This document shows positions 21,522 to 23,152 of a stretch of DNA of 23,152 nucleotides, one piece after another. A program made the position numbers and the translations under genes. How positions within the stretch are numbered: the first letter of the stretch is position 1; every line of letters begins with the position of its first letter. Source of the stretch: an uncultured Alistipes sp. GTDB taxonomy: Bacteria; Bacteroidota; Bacteroidia; Bacteroidales; UBA932. The DNA lies in the NCBI GenBank assembly GCA_900544195.1, contig UQUJ01000050.1, positions 1-23,152 on the forward strand, read 5' to 3'. The notes under the pieces are model-generated. The model was not told where the DNA came from. It made no database searches and saw nothing but the letters and a program-made list of their open reading frames with translations.

Positions 21522-21749
21522 TTATGCCTTGTGTGGAGAGGTGATGATTGCGCCTTTCCTGATTATACATTTCTTTCCGATATAGGGCTTGTCCTCGCTA
21601 ATTCCATAGTTTTTTAAGTAATTGTACGCTATGCCTATATCATCCTTGTCCCAGCTATCACAGAGAGCCTTTAAGTTTCCGTAATAGTAGTGTTTGCCGT
21701 TGAGCTCCAGATGAATGACGGCTCGTTCTTGCTTGCCATTAACCAACAT
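21522..21749 (-). CDS. Conserved-looking small protein leading the R-M operon (75 aa)
   Basis: No named function. The product reads like a compact DNA-binding or modular protein: a short beta part (VIHLELNGKHYYYG), a helix-turn-helix-like stretch (NLKALCDSW then IGIAYNYLKNYGI) and a basic tail (PYIGKKCIIRKGAIIT). Small proteins of this shape are familiar from Bacteroidota mobile DNA, though I cannot cite a family. It lies 10 bp before the methyltransferase and seems to be the first gene of the operon, so a regulatory part like that of a C protein is possible; it does not look like known Xre-type C proteins. A TAAGTTTG -7-like element lies 20 bp upstream. Confidence 0.6.
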   Translation of the reverse strand: MLVNGKQERAVIHLELNGKHYYYGNLKALCDSWDKDDIGIAYNYLKNYGISEDKPYIGKKCIIRKGAIITSPHKA

Positions 21750-21768
21750 ATCTATATCTAATATACCA

Positions 21769-21776
21769 CAAACTTA
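21769..21776 (-). promoter_or_regulatory. Possible -7 element of the R-M operon
   Basis: On the minus strand this reads TAAGTTTG, 19 nt before the start of the 75-aa gene. I do not see a good TTTG -33 element, which would suit a regulated promoter. Confidence 0.45.
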
Positions 21777-21977
21777 CATAAAAATCTGCGATTTTTACGC
21801 CCGTCACATAAGAAAGAAACAGTTTTTTAGAGGAAATATAGACAAAAGATGTTTATTTGGTGCAAAAATTAAAAATAGTCATCATTAAAATTGCATATAT
21901 TAAAAATAATCCGGATATTTGTATTACGAAAGCCGGAATGGCTCAGTTAAGGTGTTTTTAATTTAATTCGATAGGGA

Positions 21978-22643
21978 ATGAACAGAACTTGTTTGATTTA
22001 TGGACGTGTTTCTTCGGAGGGAGACCGCCAGAGTACGGATAGGCAGACTTATAGCCTTTCAAGGTTGATTGAAGCGAATCACGACTGCCTTGTACACGAA
22101 CCATTCACCGAACATATCAGCGGAGCGAAGAAGAATTCAGAACGCCTTGTTCTGTTGGAATGCCTCAACTATGCAAAGGACAATTCCGTTGACATCATCT
22201 ATTTCAGTTCTATTGACAGAATGGGACGTGCCATTTGGCAGGTTCTGGAATCCGTGAAGTTCTGCCTCGACAATCACATCAACTGTTACTTCCAGAAAGA
22301 GCAGATGTCGCTATATCTTGAAGACGGCTCTGAAAATCCATTCCTTGCCATTTTCATCAGCGTGATATCAACGTGCGCAAGCATTGAAAGGGATAGCATC
22401 AAGTTTCGCCTCAACGATGCACGCTCGAAGAAAATAGCGGAGGCGAAAGCGGAGGGCAAGACCCTTGCGGAGGTCGGTTTCGGTCGCCCTAAAGGTGCGG
22501 TTAAGTCCATAGAGAGGAAGTCGGAGGAATATTCCAAAGTTCTCAAATCCTTGAAGCAGGGAAAGAGCATCAGAGACACCGCCAAGTTATGTGACGTGTC
22601 GGTCTCCACGGTCAAGAGGTTGAAGAAAGAATTCGCCTTGTAA
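21978..22643 (+). CDS. Small serine recombinase (resolvase/invertase family)
   Basis: Site-specific recombinase of the resolvase type that acts through a phosphoserine link to DNA. The 221-aa product has the catalytic domain IYGRVSSEGDRQSTDRQ (nucleophile Ser 12, Arg 10), FSSIDRMGRA with the family Arg residues, and the ERDSIKFRL helix start (about 138-146). A C-terminal helix-turn-helix (SIRDTAKLCDVSVSTVKRLK) binds DNA. Size fits small resolvases or invertases rather than large serine integrases. It diverges from the R-M operon across about 228 bp. I see no paired inverted sites near it, so its target (plasmid dimer, transposon cointegrate or invertible segment) is unknown. Confidence 0.9.
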   Translation: MNRTCLIYGRVSSEGDRQSTDRQTYSLSRLIEANHDCLVHEPFTEHISGAKKNSERLVLLECLNYAKDNSVDIIYFSSIDRMGRAIWQVLESVKFCLDNHINCYFQKEQMSLYLEDGSENPFLAIFISVISTCASIERDSIKFRLNDARSKKIAEAKAEGKTLAEVGFGRPKGAVKSIERKSEEYSKVLKSLKQGKSIRDTAKLCDVSVSTVKRLKKEFAL

Positions 22644-22674
22644 GGGTCAGAAAAAACAAAGACTATTCTGACCC
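22644..22674 (+). terminator. Terminator after the recombinase gene
   Basis: GGGTCAGAA (22644-22652) pairs perfectly with TTCTGACCC (22666-22674), starting at the base after the stop codon. No U-tract. Confidence 0.6.
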
Positions 22675-22711
22675 CGATGTGACATCGCTTCGGTAACCGT
22701 ATGACGATTAT

Positions 22712-22738
22712 TTTGAACCCACATTGGATTTGAACCCA
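22712..22738 (+). repeat. 10-bp direct repeat with a tRNA T-arm-like look
   Basis: TTTGAACCCA occurs at 22712-22721 and 22729-22738, 17 bp apart, just before the small ORF at 22746. The reverse complement contains a TTCAAAT loop as in tRNA T-arms, but no cloverleaf follows. It could be an iteron-like site or an attachment-site remnant. Confidence 0.35.
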
Positions 22739-22745
22739 TCCAGAG

Positions 22746-22943
22746 ATGAAAATAACAGTTGAAACGGACGGATATGTTTTCTTTAAGGACTTTGGGAATT
22801 CCTCTGAACAGTTTGGTGACACTCCAGATGAGTTTATCCCTCCAGTTGAGGATGCAATCTTTTCGGCTTGCTACCTTATCGGCAAAGTCTATACTGACCG
22901 TCTGGTTAAGGAAATCTTGCCTTTGGTCGCAAAAGATTACTGA
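22746..22943 (+). CDS. Small hypothetical protein (65 aa)
   Basis: I do not recognise a family. The acidic product reads MKITVETDGYVFFKDFGNSS and goes on to EDAIFSACYLIGKVYTDRLVKEILPLV, a plausible small globular protein with beta strands first and a helix last. No membrane segment or signal peptide. An overlapping frame starting at 22759 has a poorer composition and later start, so I prefer this one. It sits in the island after the recombinase terminator, with a weak AGAG before the ATG. Confidence 0.5.
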   Translation: MKITVETDGYVFFKDFGNSSEQFGDTPDEFIPPVEDAIFSACYLIGKVYTDRLVKEILPLVAKDY

Positions 22944-23045
22944 TAACAGAGAAAGTCTTTACTAATTCACCCTATGCGCTATATTTATTTCAAGTAAGGT
23001 TAGAATGATAACCTAAAAGAATAAAGATATTAACCACTTAAAAAT

Positions 23046-23120
23046 ATGGCGTATGAGATTGGAGAAACAATCATTGATGAATTAAAATTGTGCTATGTGA
23101 CCTTCCCTGGAAAAGGTTGA
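23046..23120 (+). pseudogene. Possible 5' fragment of a gene cut by an insertion near the window end
   Basis: An ORF starts MAYEIGETIIDELKLCYVTF and stops after 24 codons. The start context (AT-rich leader, A-run before the ATG) looks like a real gene start and the residues look protein-like, but the stop comes where the sequence changes to GGTTGACACTTTTGGGTGG, which resembles an insertion-sequence terminus. The gene would then be interrupted and continue, if at all, outside the window. I cannot confirm the element, since only about 35 bases of it are visible. Confidence 0.35.
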
Positions 23121-23152
23121 CACTTTTGGGTGGTTAAACTAGATTGTTTTAC

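Noticed and set aside
22712..22760. tRNA gene on the minus strand suggested by a TTCAAAT loop
   Set aside because: The T-stem has a mismatch and no D-arm or anticodon arm follows.
22759..22965. Alternative frame for the small ORF near 22746
   Set aside because: Later start in another frame and less protein-like composition than the 22746 frame.

Overview
The window looks like a chromosomal segment from a member of the Bacteroidales (phylum Bacteroidota) with moderately high GC in the core genes. I base this on several Bacteroidota-type promoters (TTTG, a 19-22 nt gap, then TAnnTTTG) placed sensibly before genes, on tRNA genes without an encoded CCA, on AT-rich leaders with weak or no Shine-Dalgarno sequence, and on families typical of the phylum (DUF5020, DUF4837, DUF4988/BACON, Bacteroidota-type NrdD/NrdG). 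I cannot name a genus from the sequence alone.

Layout. 60-2912: a purine salvage and uptake module, with apt on the minus strand diverging from a DUF5020 (Tsx-like) outer-membrane protein and an NCS2/AzgA-type purine permease. 2931-5938: the anaerobic ribonucleotide reductase pair nrdD-nrdG, behind a promoter, a possible operator palindrome and a leader hairpin. 5936-6488: a compact minus-strand unit tRNA-Glu(TTC)-rpsT-tRNA-Pro(CGG). 6510-11080: minus-strand envelope genes, with a DUF4837 lipoprotein from its own promoter and a translationally coupled M23 peptidase-dxr-rseP set. 11126-14549: a plus-strand operon of ruvX(yqgF), def, a phosphomannomutase/phosphoglucomutase and an M23/LysM peptidoglycan hydrolase. 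14550-15400: about 1 kb of non-coding DNA rich in hairpins and repeats, including one copy of a ~108 bp MITE-like element, and a tRNA-Met(CAT) with an odd T-loop. 15617-18277: a secreted lipoprotein peptidase (DUF4988 + BACON-like + M64) and a convergent nicotinamidase (pncA).

From about 18280 to the end the character changes. The DNA is AT-richer with long gaps, small orphan genes, a second MITE copy, a set of nested inverted repeats (18516-18737), an orphan NUMOD3-type small protein, a restriction-modification operon (75-aa small protein, m5C methyltransferase, candidate restriction endonuclease), a small serine recombinase, and a short ORF that appears cut off by a foreign sequence at the window edge. 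I read this as an accessory island next to the core chromosome.

Most likely to repay a second look: the R-M operon whose nuclease I cannot place in a family, with a small protein leading the operon and a NUMOD3 orphan across a shared terminator; the two-copy MITE; the folded 18516-18737 region; the tRNA-Met with T-loop ATCATGC; and the nrdD leader hairpin with its upstream palindrome.
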